A DNA stretch of 64,000 nucleotides. It comes from Agrobacterium tumefaciens. Lineage in GTDB: Bacteria; Pseudomonadota; Alphaproteobacteria; Rhizobiales; Rhizobiaceae. The stretch lies in NCBI RefSeq assembly GCF_005221325.1, contig NZ_CP039893.1:62001-126000 (forward strand), written 5' to 3'. Below the pieces are notes generated by a model. It did not search any database, was not told where the DNA came from, and was given only the letters and a program-made list of their open reading frames with translations. Shown here piece after piece: positions 17,913 to 26,878 of the stretch. Position 1 is the first letter of the stretch. Each line of letters starts with the position of its first letter. Both the position numbers and the translations under genes were made by a program.

Positions 17913-18538
17913 ATGACCGCCAAACCATCCGTCCTCATTACCGGCGCCTCTACCGGTATCGGCGCAGGCTACGCCGAGCGCTTCGCGCAGCGCGGCCACG
18001 ACCTGGTCCTTGTCGCGCGCAACACGTCGCGTATGGAGACCCTGGCCGAACGACTGCGGGCCGAGAGCGGCTGGTGACGCTCAACACGACCGCTCTGGTG
18101 CGCCTTGCGCACGCCATTGCTCCGCGTCTTGCGCAAGCTGGGGAAGGTTCGATCATCAATATCGGCTCGGTAGTTGGCCTGGCGCCGGAGTTCGGTATGG
18201 CCGTTTATGGCGCAACAAAGGCCTTCGCGCTTCACCTGTCGCAGGCCCTCAACCTGCAGCTCGGACCGCAGGGCGTCTATGTCCAGGCGGTGCTACCTGC
18301 CGCCACCCGAACCGAAATCTGGGGCCACGGCGGCGTCGATGTCGATACCTTACAGGCAGTGATGGAAGTGAACGATCTGGTGGATGCCGCGCTCTCAGGT
18401 TTCGATCGGCGCGAGGCGGTTACCATACCGCCGCTGCACGATGTCGGCCAATGGGACGCATTCGAGACGGCGCGTCAGGCCATGATCCCGGGCTTTGGAC
18501 AATCCCGGCCGGCCGGTCGCTATCTCGCGGACGCCTGA
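17913..18538 (+). pseudogene. Short-chain dehydrogenase with internal deletion
   Basis: The start (MTAKPSVLITGASTGIGAGY) has the Rossmann TGxxxGIG motif. The frame stops at 18077, just after RLRAESGW. The remainder resumes in another frame from 18074 (LNTTALVRLAHAIAPRLAQA) with the catalytic strand IINIGSVVG and YGATK (Tyr and Lys of the active site). About 60 residues that normally carry the NNAG motif are absent, so part of the gene was deleted and the two halves are out of frame. The whole would be an SDR of about 265 residues. It cannot make a normal enzyme. Confidence 0.8.
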
Positions 18539-18592
18539 GCCCGCTTCCAACCTTCGATAAGAATCTAGATCATAAAACGAGAGACACCGACA

Positions 18593-19687
18593 ATGACAGA
18601 TACAGACCTCTTCAGCGCCTACGACCTTGGCGGCCTCACCCTGGCCAACCGCGTCGTCATGGCGCCGCTGACGCGCAACCGCGCCGACGCGGGGCTCGTG
18701 CCCAGCCAGTTTGCGGCGGACTATTATGCCCAGCGCGCGAGCGCCGGGCTCATCATCACCGAGGCAACGCAGGTCTCCCGGCAGGCCCAGGGCTACCAGA
18801 ATACGCCCGGCCTCTACACGCCGGAGCAGATCGCGGGCTGGCGCAAGGTAACAGACGCGGTCCATGCCAAGGGCGGCCGTATATTCGTCCAGCTTTGGCA
18901 TGTCGGTCGCGTCAGCCATGTCGACCTTCACGGTGGTGAAGCTCCGGTTGCGCCGTCAGCAGTCCGCGCCGAGACCAAGACCTTTGTGAACAATGGCTTT
19001 GCCGATGTATCCGAGCCGCGTGCGCTGGCGCTCGACGAAATCCCGACGATCGTCGAGGATTTCCGCAAGGCCGCTGCCAACGCGATCGAAGCCGGGTTCG
19101 ATGGTGTCGAGGTGCATGGCGCGAATGGCTATCTGCTTGACCAGTTCCTGCGGGAAACCGCAAACGTCAGGACCGATGCCTACGGTGGTTCGATCGAAAA
19201 CCGTGCCCGGCTGCTGCTCGAAGTGACGGCTGCGGTTGCAGGCGAGATCGGCACACAGCGCACGGGCGTTCGCCTCTCGCCGGTGTCGCCGGCCAGCGGC
19301 ATCGTGCCGGCAGGCGACGAGCAGCCGCAATTCAACCACGTCGTCGAAGCGCTGGACGGACTGGGCATCGCCTATATCCACGTTGTGGAGGGCGCTACCG
19401 GCGGCCCTCGCGATGCGACGCCGTTTGATTTCGACGCGCTGCGGCAGCGCTTCAGCAAAACCTACATCGCCAACAACGGTTATGACCTTGAGCTGGCGAA
19501 GTTTCGCGTCAGCGAGGGCAAGGCCGATCTGATCGCCTTCGGCCATCACTTCATCGCCAATCCCGATCTGGTCGAGCGCCTGCAAGGCGGCGATCCGCTT
19601 GCCCAGATGAATCCAGCGACAATCTATGGTGGCGGTGCGGAAGGCTATACAGACTATCCCACCGCTCGCGTATCCACTCACGCCTGA
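18593..19687 (+). CDS. Old yellow enzyme family NADH:flavin oxidoreductase (alkene reductase)
   Basis: The product (364 residues) is an FMN-dependent TIM-barrel ene-reductase of the NemA/N-ethylmaleimide reductase type, reducing activated alkenes, quinones or nitro compounds. Visible motifs are NRVVMAPLTRNRA at the N-terminus, QLWHVGRVSH and the substrate/FMN motif VHGANGYLLDQFLR. The C-terminal phosphate-binding part (ADLIAFGHHFIANPDL) is also present. It looks intact. It follows the broken SDR gene by 54 bases and heads the intact part of the redox operon. Confidence 0.93.
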   Translation: MTDTDLFSAYDLGGLTLANRVVMAPLTRNRADAGLVPSQFAADYYAQRASAGLIITEATQVSRQAQGYQNTPGLYTPEQIAGWRKVTDAVHAKGGRIFVQLWHVGRVSHVDLHGGEAPVAPSAVRAETKTFVNNGFADVSEPRALALDEIPTIVEDFRKAAANAIEAGFDGVEVHGANGYLLDQFLRETANVRTDAYGGSIENRARLLLEVTAAVAGEIGTQRTGVRLSPVSPASGIVPAGDEQPQFNHVVEALDGLGIAYIHVVEGATGGPRDATPFDFDALRQRFSKTYIANNGYDLELAKFRVSEGKADLIAFGHHFIANPDLVERLQGGDPLAQMNPATIYGGGAEGYTDYPTARVSTHA

Positions 19688-19704
19688 TCGGGAGGAACAG
19701 CATC

Positions 19705-20706
19705 ATGAAGGCCTTCATCCTCGACCGCTACGGAAAAAAACAGGCGCTGCGTTACGGCGACATGCCCGATCCTGTGCCCGGACCCGACGACGTGGTGGTC
19801 GAGGTTGAGGCAGCCGGTCTCAACCAGCTCGACTCCAAGATTCGCGACGGCGCGTTCAAGCCGATCCTCCCCTACAAGCCGCCGCTTGTGCTCGGCCATG
19901 ACCTGGCCGGCTCCGTCATCAAGATCGGTGCAAACGTACGGCGCTTCAAAGTCGGTGACGCGGTCTACGCTCGCCCCCGTGACGGGCAGATCGGCGCTTT
20001 TGCCGAGCGCATAGCGATCAAGGAGAGCGATTTGGCGCCAAAACCAGCGAGCCTGTCGATGGCCGAAGCCGCGTCCATCCCGCTGGTTGGCCTCACGGCC
20101 TGGCAAGCGTTGGTGGAGCGCGCGCAGATCAAGCCGGGACAGAAAGTGCTGATCCATGCCGGGTCGGGTGGGGTCGGCACGTTCGCGATCCAGCTCGCCA
20201 AACATCTTGGGGCGATCGTCGCGACGACGGCGAGCGCCGCCAACGCCGCGATGCTAAAGGAACTGGGAGCGGATGTCGTCATCGACTATCGCAGCGAGAA
20301 GTTCGAGGAAAAGCTGTCAGGCTACGACGTCGTCCTCAACAGTCTCGACGCCACGACCCTGGAAAAATCTCTGAAGGTTCTGAAGCCCGGCGGCAAGCTG
20401 ATCTCGATCTCCGGTCCGCCCGATCCTGCCTTCGCACGCGCCCAGGGCCTCAATGCGGTGCTTCGGCTAGTGCTGCGCCTCTTAAGTTCGGGCATCCGCC
20501 GCAAGGCGAAGCGCGCGGGCGTCGACTATTCATTTCTGTTCATGCGCGCCGACGGAAGACAGCTCGCGCAGATCACGCAATTCATCGAAGACGGCACGAT
20601 TCGTCCGGTGGTGGATCGCACGTTCGCGTTCGAGAAGCTGAACGAAGCCTTCGCCTACATCGACACCGGTCGCGCCAAAGGAAAGGTCGTCGTCACGCTC
20701 AAGTGA
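19705..20706 (+). CDS. Medium-chain (MDR) NAD(P)-dependent quinone/enone reductase
   Basis: This 333-residue protein belongs to the zinc-free MDR branch (quinone oxidoreductase type). It has the GroES-like N-terminal domain (YKPPLVLGHDLAGSV) and the nucleotide-binding motif HAGSGGVGTFAIQLAKHLGA. The Cys zinc ligands of true alcohol dehydrogenases are missing. It would reduce quinones or unsaturated carbonyl compounds with NADPH. RBS GGGAGGAAC precedes ATG 19705; spacing of 17 bases from the previous gene indicates an operon. Confidence 0.92.
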   Translation: MKAFILDRYGKKQALRYGDMPDPVPGPDDVVVEVEAAGLNQLDSKIRDGAFKPILPYKPPLVLGHDLAGSVIKIGANVRRFKVGDAVYARPRDGQIGAFAERIAIKESDLAPKPASLSMAEAASIPLVGLTAWQALVERAQIKPGQKVLIHAGSGGVGTFAIQLAKHLGAIVATTASAANAAMLKELGADVVIDYRSEKFEEKLSGYDVVLNSLDATTLEKSLKVLKPGGKLISISGPPDPAFARAQGLNAVLRLVLRLLSSGIRRKAKRAGVDYSFLFMRADGRQLAQITQFIEDGTIRPVVDRTFAFEKLNEAFAYIDTGRAKGKVVVTLK

Positions 20707-20734
20707 CGCGATATCTCGAAACAAGGATCGCAAT

Positions 20735-21586
20735 ATGAATCGCAACCCGCACAATGCAGACTGGAAGGCAACACCAACTGAACACGTTGAGGCTGCTGGC
20801 ACGCGTTTCGCTTATCGCCGGCTCGGGCCTGATGTTGGAGTGCCGATTGTGCTGCTCAATCAATGGGGCGCCAACCTCGGCAATTTCGATCCCAAGATCG
20901 TCGAGGGTCTGGCGTCGCTTCGGCCGGTCTATGCGCTCGGCTACCCCGGTGTCGGTAATTCCGGCGACACGGCACCGCTCAGCGTGGCCGAAATGGCCGC
21001 CGACACGATCGCCACGATCCAGGCGCTGGGACTGGCGTCTGCCGACCTAATCGGCTTCTTGCTTGGCGGCTTTGTCGCGCAGCAAATCCTCTTCGACGCA
21101 CCCGATCTCGTCCGTCGAGCCTCCCCTGCCGGCACGGGGCCTGTGGGCGGGACCGGGATCGAGCGGGTTGGGCGGGTTTCGTGGCCGCTCATCGTTAAGG
21201 GCTTGCTGGCCCGCCGCGATCCAAAATTCTATCTGTTCTTCACGTCGAGCAGCAAGAGCAGGCAAGCGGCGAAAGCATTCCTCGCACGGCTTAAGGAGCG
21301 CACGAGAGATCGCGATAAGGCGGTCTCACTGAAAGCCTTCCTCCGTCAGTTGAAGGCGATCAAGGCCTGGGGCCTCCAGGCACCGCACTCGCTGGACACC
21401 ATCCGCACGCCTGTCCTCGTGGCGAACGGCGATCACGACATCATGGTGCCGAGCGAGAATTCGTCCGATCTTGCACGCCGCATTCCCGGCGCCGAACTCG
21501 TCCTTTATCCCGATGCGGGGCATGGCGGCATCTTCCAGTATCACGACACCTTCCTGACGAAGGCGAAGGCGTTTCTGGCTGGCTGA
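20735..21586 (+). CDS. Alpha/beta-hydrolase fold protein with substituted nucleophile
   Basis: The 283-residue product has the alpha/beta-hydrolase layout: early strand VPIVLLNQWGANLGNFDP (oxyanion region), a nucleophile elbow, the acid ANGDHDIMVP and the His segment YPDAGHGGIFQY. The elbow reads GFLLGG where relatives have GFSxGG, so the catalytic Ser is replaced by Leu (codon TTG; TCG would be one base away). The following segment VRRASPAGTGP is also atypical. The fold is kept but hydrolytic activity is probably lost. The gene sits in the redox operon 28 bases after the MDR gene. Confidence 0.88.
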   Translation: MNRNPHNADWKATPTEHVEAAGTRFAYRRLGPDVGVPIVLLNQWGANLGNFDPKIVEGLASLRPVYALGYPGVGNSGDTAPLSVAEMAADTIATIQALGLASADLIGFLLGGFVAQQILFDAPDLVRRASPAGTGPVGGTGIERVGRVSWPLIVKGLLARRDPKFYLFFTSSSKSRQAAKAFLARLKERTRDRDKAVSLKAFLRQLKAIKAWGLQAPHSLDTIRTPVLVANGDHDIMVPSENSSDLARRIPGAELVLYPDAGHGGIFQYHDTFLTKAKAFLAG

Positions 21587-21616
21587 ACGCCAGCACCCCA
21601 GACAAGGATATATAGA

Positions 21617-22594
21617 ATGGACTATTCGACGTTCGGCCGGACCGGCCTTCAGCTTTCCAGACTGGCGTTGGGCACAGGCAATTTTGGTACCGGCTGGGGA
21701 TATGGCGCCGATCCCGAGACAGCGGTCGCCATTCTGGACGCATACGCTGAGGCAGGCGGCAATTTCATCGACTCGGCCGATGTCTATCAGTTCGGCCAGT
21801 CGGAAGAGATATTGGGAAAGGCGCTGGAAGGACGGCGGGAGGATTTTGTGCTCGCGACCAAGTTCAGCAGCGGCTCAGCGCCAAATGCCAACCGGCTGGT
21901 GACGGGCAACAGCCGCAAGGCCATGGTCGCCTCCGTTGAGGCGAGCCTGCGGCGTCTGAAGACCGACCGGATTGACCTCTACTGGGTGCATCATCCCGAT
22001 GGCCTGACGCCGATCGAGGAGATCGTGCGCGGCTTGGACGATCTCGCCCGCGCCGGCAAGATCCTCTATGCCGGCCTCTCCAACTTTCCCGCCTGGCGGC
22101 TGGCCCGCGCGGCGACGCTGACTGAGCTGACGCGCGCCGTGCCAATCGCCGCTGCACAATTCGAGCATAGCCTTGTGCATCGTGAGCCCGAAGCCGACTT
22201 GTTCCCCGCCTGTGACGCTTTGGAGATCGCCACGGTGACGTGGTCGCCCCTGGGCGGCGGCGTGCTGACCGGCAAGTATCGTAAGGGTGAGACCGGGCGC
22301 GCCGAAGGCTTTGGGGGCCGCGTTTTCCAGGCGGAGAACACGCCGCTTCGCACGGCCACCGTCGATGCTGTTCTGCAGGTGGCGGAAGAGACTGGCGCCA
22401 GTCCCGATCGGGTCGCCATCGCTTGGGCCATGACACATGGCGCAGTGCCAATCATCGGACCGCGATCGCTTGCCCAACTGGAGAGCAATATCGGCGCGGC
22501 GGCGCTGACCCTTTCGGCAGAGCAGATCGCGCGCCTCGATGCGGCCAGCGCACCCGCGGGAACGTCGCGCGCGACGACACGCGCCCGTGCCTGA
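21617..22594 (+). CDS. Aldo/keto reductase
   Basis: The product (325 residues) is a TIM-barrel NADPH-dependent aldo/keto reductase. The catalytic tetrad is present: Asp and Tyr in FIDSADVYQFG, Lys in LATKFS and His in YWVHHPDG. The C-terminal IGPRSLAQLESNI is the cofactor-binding segment. It likely reduces aldehydes or ketones and completes the TetR-controlled redox set. RBS is AAGGATAT 5' of ATG 21617. Confidence 0.93.
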   Translation: MDYSTFGRTGLQLSRLALGTGNFGTGWGYGADPETAVAILDAYAEAGGNFIDSADVYQFGQSEEILGKALEGRREDFVLATKFSSGSAPNANRLVTGNSRKAMVASVEASLRRLKTDRIDLYWVHHPDGLTPIEEIVRGLDDLARAGKILYAGLSNFPAWRLARAATLTELTRAVPIAAAQFEHSLVHREPEADLFPACDALEIATVTWSPLGGGVLTGKYRKGETGRAEGFGGRVFQAENTPLRTATVDAVLQVAEETGASPDRVAIAWAMTHGAVPIIGPRSLAQLESNIGAAALTLSAEQIARLDAASAPAGTSRATTRARA

Positions 22595-22665
22595 CGCTGG
22601 AGTTTAAGGCCGGACGCGCGGGAATAACGGTGTTCCTATCTCGGTAGGGAACCTTGGGGGCAAGG

Positions 22666-23619
22666 ATGAAGAAGAGGATACGGCTGCATCAGGTTCGCGT
22701 CGGCATGTATATTGAAGAGCTTGAGGGAGGGGTTCTTCCGCTGCCTCATCTTGGGCCTGTTGCGTCTCCCATCGACGTCGACCTTATAATGAACAGTCAC
22801 GCGATCAGTGTCGTTATAAATACACAGAAAGGGGTGGATGTTGATTCCGTTCACAACGAGGTCCAGCTTGACCTGATTGGTTATGAGTCTGCTCTCGCTT
22901 CAAAGTTCAGCGCGCGGCAAATCCGACATGCACAAGACGCCATTCAGGATGCCCGACGCAGTGTGGGCAATGTTTTCGTGGAGGCTAGGGTTCGGGGTGC
23001 GCTTCATCTGGACGCGGCTGACAAAGCCGTCGAGAGGATCATGCTGGAGGCAATGACGAACGCAGGTGCGATGATTGCTGTGGCCAAACTCAAGAAGAAG
23101 AACGAGGGAACATTCCTGCATTCACTGGCAGTCAGTGCCCTCATGGTCACTTTCGGACGAAACCTCGGGCTGAGCGAGGATGCGGTGCGGATTCTCGGTT
23201 TGGGCGGCCTGATTCACGATCTCGGCAAAATGGTGCTGCCAACCGCATTGTTGCGTAAACCCGGAAAGGTGACAGTCGAAGAGATGGATCTCATTCGAAC
23301 TCATCCGGAACGAGGCTACGAGATGGCGAAACGTATCGCTGGCATGCCCCGGCGTGTTCTCGATATTTGCCTTTACCACCATGAGAAATTCGATGGCAGT
23401 GGCTATCCGCACCGGCTGGCCGGGCCAGCAATTCCATACGTTGCACGCATTGCTGCAATCTGTGACGTCTACGACGCACTGACCTCGGTCCGACCGTACA
23501 AGCGGGCTTGGTCGCAAGCGGAGGCCATCGAAACGATGATGAGTTCCACCGGCCATTTCGATCCGGATCTTATGAAAGCCTTCGTCTCGAAGATGGTGAT
23601 CAATGGCACGATCCACTGA
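22666..23619 (+). CDS. HD-GYP domain cyclic-di-GMP phosphodiesterase
   Basis: HD-GYP proteins hydrolyse cyclic di-GMP and so influence motility and biofilm state. The N-terminal 110 residues resemble DUF3391 (RLHQVRVGMYIEELEGG). The HD-GYP domain follows, with LIHDLGKMVLP for the metal-binding HD and the family signature HHEKFDGSGYP; NTGHFDP-type residues occur near the end (STGHFDPDL). I start at ATG 22666 behind GGGGGCAAGG; TTG 22654 is an alternative. It is 71 bases after the AKR gene and its codon use is less GC-biased, so it is probably separate from that operon. Confidence 0.92.
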   Translation: MKKRIRLHQVRVGMYIEELEGGVLPLPHLGPVASPIDVDLIMNSHAISVVINTQKGVDVDSVHNEVQLDLIGYESALASKFSARQIRHAQDAIQDARRSVGNVFVEARVRGALHLDAADKAVERIMLEAMTNAGAMIAVAKLKKKNEGTFLHSLAVSALMVTFGRNLGLSEDAVRILGLGGLIHDLGKMVLPTALLRKPGKVTVEEMDLIRTHPERGYEMAKRIAGMPRRVLDICLYHHEKFDGSGYPHRLAGPAIPYVARIAAICDVYDALTSVRPYKRAWSQAEAIETMMSSTGHFDPDLMKAFVSKMVINGTIH

Positions 23620-23796
23620 GAATGTGCGCCACGCTCGGCAGATGCGGGATTTCGCCCGCGATTGAGCCCTGCCTAGTTTAGGAACGAGGGCTTCGGTTGC
23701 GGGTGGGCGCCCCAATCATCTTTGGCAGTTCCCGCACCGGCCTTGTGTCCTGACCGGCTTCGACATTAGCTAATGCCCTAAGCTGAGGCGCTGGCG

Positions 23797-24081
23797 CTAC
23801 TCGTACAAGCGAATAGCGCCACCCAGGCCAGACTTGTTAGTGGCGTTCCGCAGAGAGGACGCTGTCACGGACTTTTCGCACGTCGTCCGCCGCGACGGGC
23901 GAGGCGTTGTTCGTCCAGCCACTTCGTACAAAGCTTGCCAAATCCGCAACCTCTCCGAAACCGGAACGAACGGCATGGCAGGGCGGTCAAGTATTAACTC
24001 GCCTTCGACCACCAGCTTGTCACGATAGTTGAGGCTCTTCGCCGTCTCGGCTGGACCGGGGTGCTCGGGCGAGGGCAGCAT
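23797..24081 (-). CDS. Hypothetical protein
   Basis: A 94-residue frame starting at ATG 24081, six bases after the end of the preceding small gene. The first half (YRDKLVVEGELILDRPAMPF then VPVSERLRIWQALYE) looks like a folded domain; the tail is basic and less convincing. I do not recognise the family. Close packing with two further small reverse-strand genes suggests an operon. Confidence 0.45.
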   Translation of the reverse strand: MLPSPEHPGPAETAKSLNYRDKLVVEGELILDRPAMPFVPVSERLRIWQALYEVAGRTTPRPSRRTTCEKSVTASSLRNATNKSGLGGAIRLYE

Positions 24082-24086
24082 AAGCG

Positions 24087-24328
24087 TTACTTTTTCCCCT
24101 CTGTTGATGGGGTCGCCGCGGCGGGCCAATCGTTCGCTGGCTCCTCGACGTCTTCAGCCGGATCGGGTCACGGTCGTAAGCCAAGCGATGTTTTGCAATG
24201 ACGTCTTGGAGCGTTTCGATCACCGTGACCGTTCGATGGCCCTCATTCGCAAACCGGTCGATAATCTCGGCGACAAGATCATCCAGACGCTTGAACAGTA
24301 GTTCGGCATTGTCGGGTCCATTTGTCAC
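24087..24328 (-). pseudogene. Small conserved-type protein with frameshift
   Basis: From ATG 24328 the frame encodes AELLFKRLDDLVAEIIDRFA and then VIETLQDVIAKHRLAYDRDP. After about residue 55 the continuing frame turns basic and junk-like (SRSQRTIGPPRRPHQQ). The neighbouring frame reads an acidic, protein-like tail (AEDVEEPANDWPAAATPS) that stops at 24087. I infer a one-base frameshift near 24165 in an approximately 80-residue gene. The function is unknown. Confidence 0.5.
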
Positions 24329-24340
24329 GATCTTCGCTCC

Positions 24341-24586
24341 TCAGATATCGATCCGCCGCTGCTGCCAGTCCTTATATGGCACCAATAGCTGTCCGGGAAA
24401 TCGCTCTTCGATCGTGATCTCAACCATGGCGATCCTGACAAAGACCTCGCTGCTGTCACGGTCTTTGGAGGGGGTATTTTCGCTTTCGTCTTCGAGCTTT
24501 TGCATCAGCGCAAACAGTTCTTCGTCGGTCATCGCGGAAAGTTGGTCTGCAAACTCCGCAGCATCAAAGTCTTGTCCCTCTGCCAT
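24341..24586 (-). CDS. Small acidic hypothetical protein
   Basis: An 81-residue acidic protein (starts MAEGQDFDAAEFADQLSAMT; contains DEELFALMQKLEDESEN). The end, IEERFPGQLLVPYKDWQQRR, looks conserved in character. No known domain is recognised. It is 12 bases upstream of the frameshifted gene and transcribed with it. Confidence 0.6.
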   Translation of the reverse strand: MAEGQDFDAAEFADQLSAMTDEELFALMQKLEDESENTPSKDRDSSEVFVRIAMVEITIEERFPGQLLVPYKDWQQRRIDI

Positions 24587-24630
24587 TGTCTGTCTGCTCC
24601 TCTGTCATCGATGGGTTTGGCGACAACGGA

Positions 24631-25480
24631 CTAATCATCATCCAGTTCAATCCAGGCCGGGGCATGGTCGCTGGTGTGCTCCCAGGCACGCACATGTTTG
24701 TCGACACCGCAGGTCTGCAGTCGCTCCCGCAGTGACGGACTGAGAAGAAAATGGTCGATGCGCAGACCGGCATCACGCGCGAAGGCTTTCCGGAAATACT
24801 TCCAGAACGTATAGATTCGTTGTTCGGGATGCAGCAGCCTGACGGCGTCCGTCCAGCCTATGGCAATAAACTCGGCATAGGCGGCCCGTACTTACGGCCG
24901 AAACAGGGCATCGTCTCGCCAGCGCTCGGGTTTGTAGACGTCGAGATCGGTCGGCATCACATTAAAAGCGCCGACAAGGGCGACGGGCACATCAAGCTCC
25001 AACAGCCCCGCGGCATAGGAATGTAGCCGCTCGAACCAGCGGAGTTTGTAGTCAAACTTTGGCCCTGGTGCTGGATTGCCGTTCGGAAGATAAAGGCAGC
25101 CGACGATCATGCCATTGATGGTAGCCTCGATTTAACGGCTGTGACTGTCGTCGGGGTCGCCCGGGAGGCCGCGGCTTGTCTCGCGCGGCTCCTATCCCGG
25201 ACAAGGACCGCAACGCCCTTCCAGCTCTTCTGACCATGCCAGATGGCGCCGTAGCCGGCACGCTCGATTTCCCGGCGGGGAAACTTCTCGTCCGGCGCCT
25301 TGAGTTCCTGCAGACAGACGACATCAGGCTGCGCTTCGGCCAGCCACCGCAGCTGCGCTCGCATTCCGGAAGCGGACATTTCCGCCCGAGTTGGTGACGA
25401 TGGAGCGGACAAGCGAGCTATGGGCGAAAAAGAAAGCTGCGCCCGAGGCGCCGCTGCTGCTTTGATGGCGGCTTCTTCCT
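24631..25480 (-). pseudogene. xthA: Decayed exodeoxyribonuclease III (xthA-like) gene
   Basis: Three different reverse-strand frames carry successive parts of an ExoIII/AP-endonuclease. These are LRWLAEAQPDVVCLQELKAP and AGYGAIWHGQKSWKGVA (about 25160-25400), then VGCLYLPNGNPAPGPKFDYK (25050-25110), and finally RIDHFLLSPSLRERL with HTSDHAPAWIELDDD at the end (stop 24631). The catalytic GDFN motif reads GAFN. No proper start is left and there are several frameshifts and missing pieces, so it is not functional. Exact ends are approximate. Confidence 0.8.
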
Positions 25481-26038
25481 GTCGATACCGGAATTCATGC
25501 GATGCCAATCACCGAGGCGCGTACGAGACCTTTCGATTAATCACCGAGTAACAGGATAGCTCCATTAGTTCTCGCCCATGGTCACAAGAGAAGTAGGGCT
25601 CGTCAAATCACGTGGGACGCCGCCGCAACGGGCGGGGACATCCTCGGACCTAATGGAAGGCTGAACAAACGGCCAAGGTATCGGGACCACGACAAGATCC
25701 ACATCAGCATCATCATTGTTTGTCGGAGGCGGTCTACGAAGGCGTCCCAATCCCGCTCTCTGTGATGGCGTCCTGGCCGGGTTCCGGATCTTTCATGATC
25801 GACCCATAAAGAGGACATCGCGTTGATTTCCCGCTGACCAACGGTTAGCCCTGCACTCGACCGGTGACGTACGTTCCATCACAGCGTCGTCCACCCTCTT
25901 GCCGATCAAACGTAAATTCGGGCGCGCATCGGCGATGAATGCAGCGTCTCCTCCTTCGGCACCTTATGTCTTTATCAAGCAAGTGATGGGATCGTCAAAA
26001 CGAGCGCACATGCAAGGCGTTCCGATCTGGCATATTGT
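25481..26038. other. Intergenic region, nothing recognised
   Basis: About 560 bases between the exoIII wreck and the purE-like gene. Short frames on the reverse strand (for example 25565-25818) have no familiar motif. It may mark the left edge of the inserted 26-32.6 kb cluster. Confidence 0.4.
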
Positions 26039-26533
26039 CTAATCTTCGACCGCCTCGGGTACAGCGTCTGCCAAAGCAAGACGCGCCAAATTTAATCTCC
26101 GGGCCAGATCGACATCCGCCAATGCCAAGATTTTAGCTGCAAAAATCCCGGCATTCGTGGCTCCTGCATCACCAATGGCGCAAGTCCCGACCGGTATTCC
26201 CTTGGGCATCTGAACAATGGATAGCAATGAGTCCAACCCTTTCAGTGATCGGGATTCTATCGGTACCCCGATTACAGGAAGATCGGTTAAGGAGGCTGTC
26301 ATTCCAGGCAGATGCGCTGCATAGGCGGTGCCGGCGATGATGACTTTTATCCCCCGCTTTTGTGCATCAGCAGCAAATGAAAATAACCTCTGCGGCGTAC
26401 GATGGGCGGATACGATCCTTGTCTCGTAGGGAATGCTAAAGCTATCAAGCACGTCCGTAGCATGCTTCATTGTGGGCCAATCCGAGCGGCTGCCCATAAT
26501 AACGGATACAATCGGTGTAGGCACGTCTGTCAT
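26039..26533 (-). CDS. PurE-like N5-CAIR mutase family protein (divergent)
   Basis: The product (164 residues) belongs to the PurE family, which moves the carboxyl group of N5-CAIR to give CAIR in purine synthesis. It keeps the substrate phosphate-binding start (VIMGSRSDWPTMKHA), the catalytic SAHRTP loop, and the end IPVGTCAIGDAGATNAGIFA. The loop that normally reads GGAAHLPGM here reads GTAYAAHLPGM. Start ATG 26533 is inside a longer open frame. Plasmid location, the altered loop and a divergent operon of nucleotide-type enzymes suggest a specialised rather than housekeeping role; a spare copy of purE cannot be excluded. Confidence 0.88.
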   Translation of the reverse strand: MTDVPTPIVSVIMGSRSDWPTMKHATDVLDSFSIPYETRIVSAHRTPQRLFSFAADAQKRGIKVIIAGTAYAAHLPGMTASLTDLPVIGVPIESRSLKGLDSLLSIVQMPKGIPVGTCAIGDAGATNAGIFAAKILALADVDLARRLNLARLALADAVPEAVED

Positions 26534-26878
26534 ATAAACCGGCTCCTGTTTCCACCTGTTTTCACTACGAGCCGGATTTCCCGCTATCAAGCCCCAGCAT
26601 AGGCTGACCTTTCGTTGCCGTAGAAAAATCAAGTCTTGACAAAAGATATAATAAACCACCTCCGGTAGAGTTTACGGGCGTGTTTTTTTGGGATTACCTC
26701 GTTAACTTATTAGATATCGCCATCTATACGGATATCGCTTAGACGAAATTATAGAACAATATTCGATATTTGAACGATTTTTTGACAAAATATAATCTTC
26801 AGGGTGGCTTCATGAAATTGTCACATTGACTTTCCCGCATTGCGATAGTCTACTAAATTTATAGAAATAGGTGGTTAC
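26534..26878. promoter_or_regulatory. AT-rich divergent promoter region of the nucleotide-type cluster
   Basis: This 345-bp gap separates the divergent purE-like gene and the kinase operon and is markedly more AT-rich than its surroundings. A TATAAT (reverse strand, TTCTATAATTT, around 26750) faces the purE-like gene. TTGACT at 26826-26831 with a TACTAA about 19 bases later faces the kinase gene, which has GGTGGTTAC as a weak ribosome-binding site. No clear operator or riboswitch was seen. Confidence 0.5.

Noticed and set aside
21598..21622. T-DNA border look-alike (AGACAAGGATATATAGA)
   Set aside because: Only the GGATATAT core resembles a border; the rest does not fit and it is the ribosome-binding/start area of the aldo-keto reductase gene.
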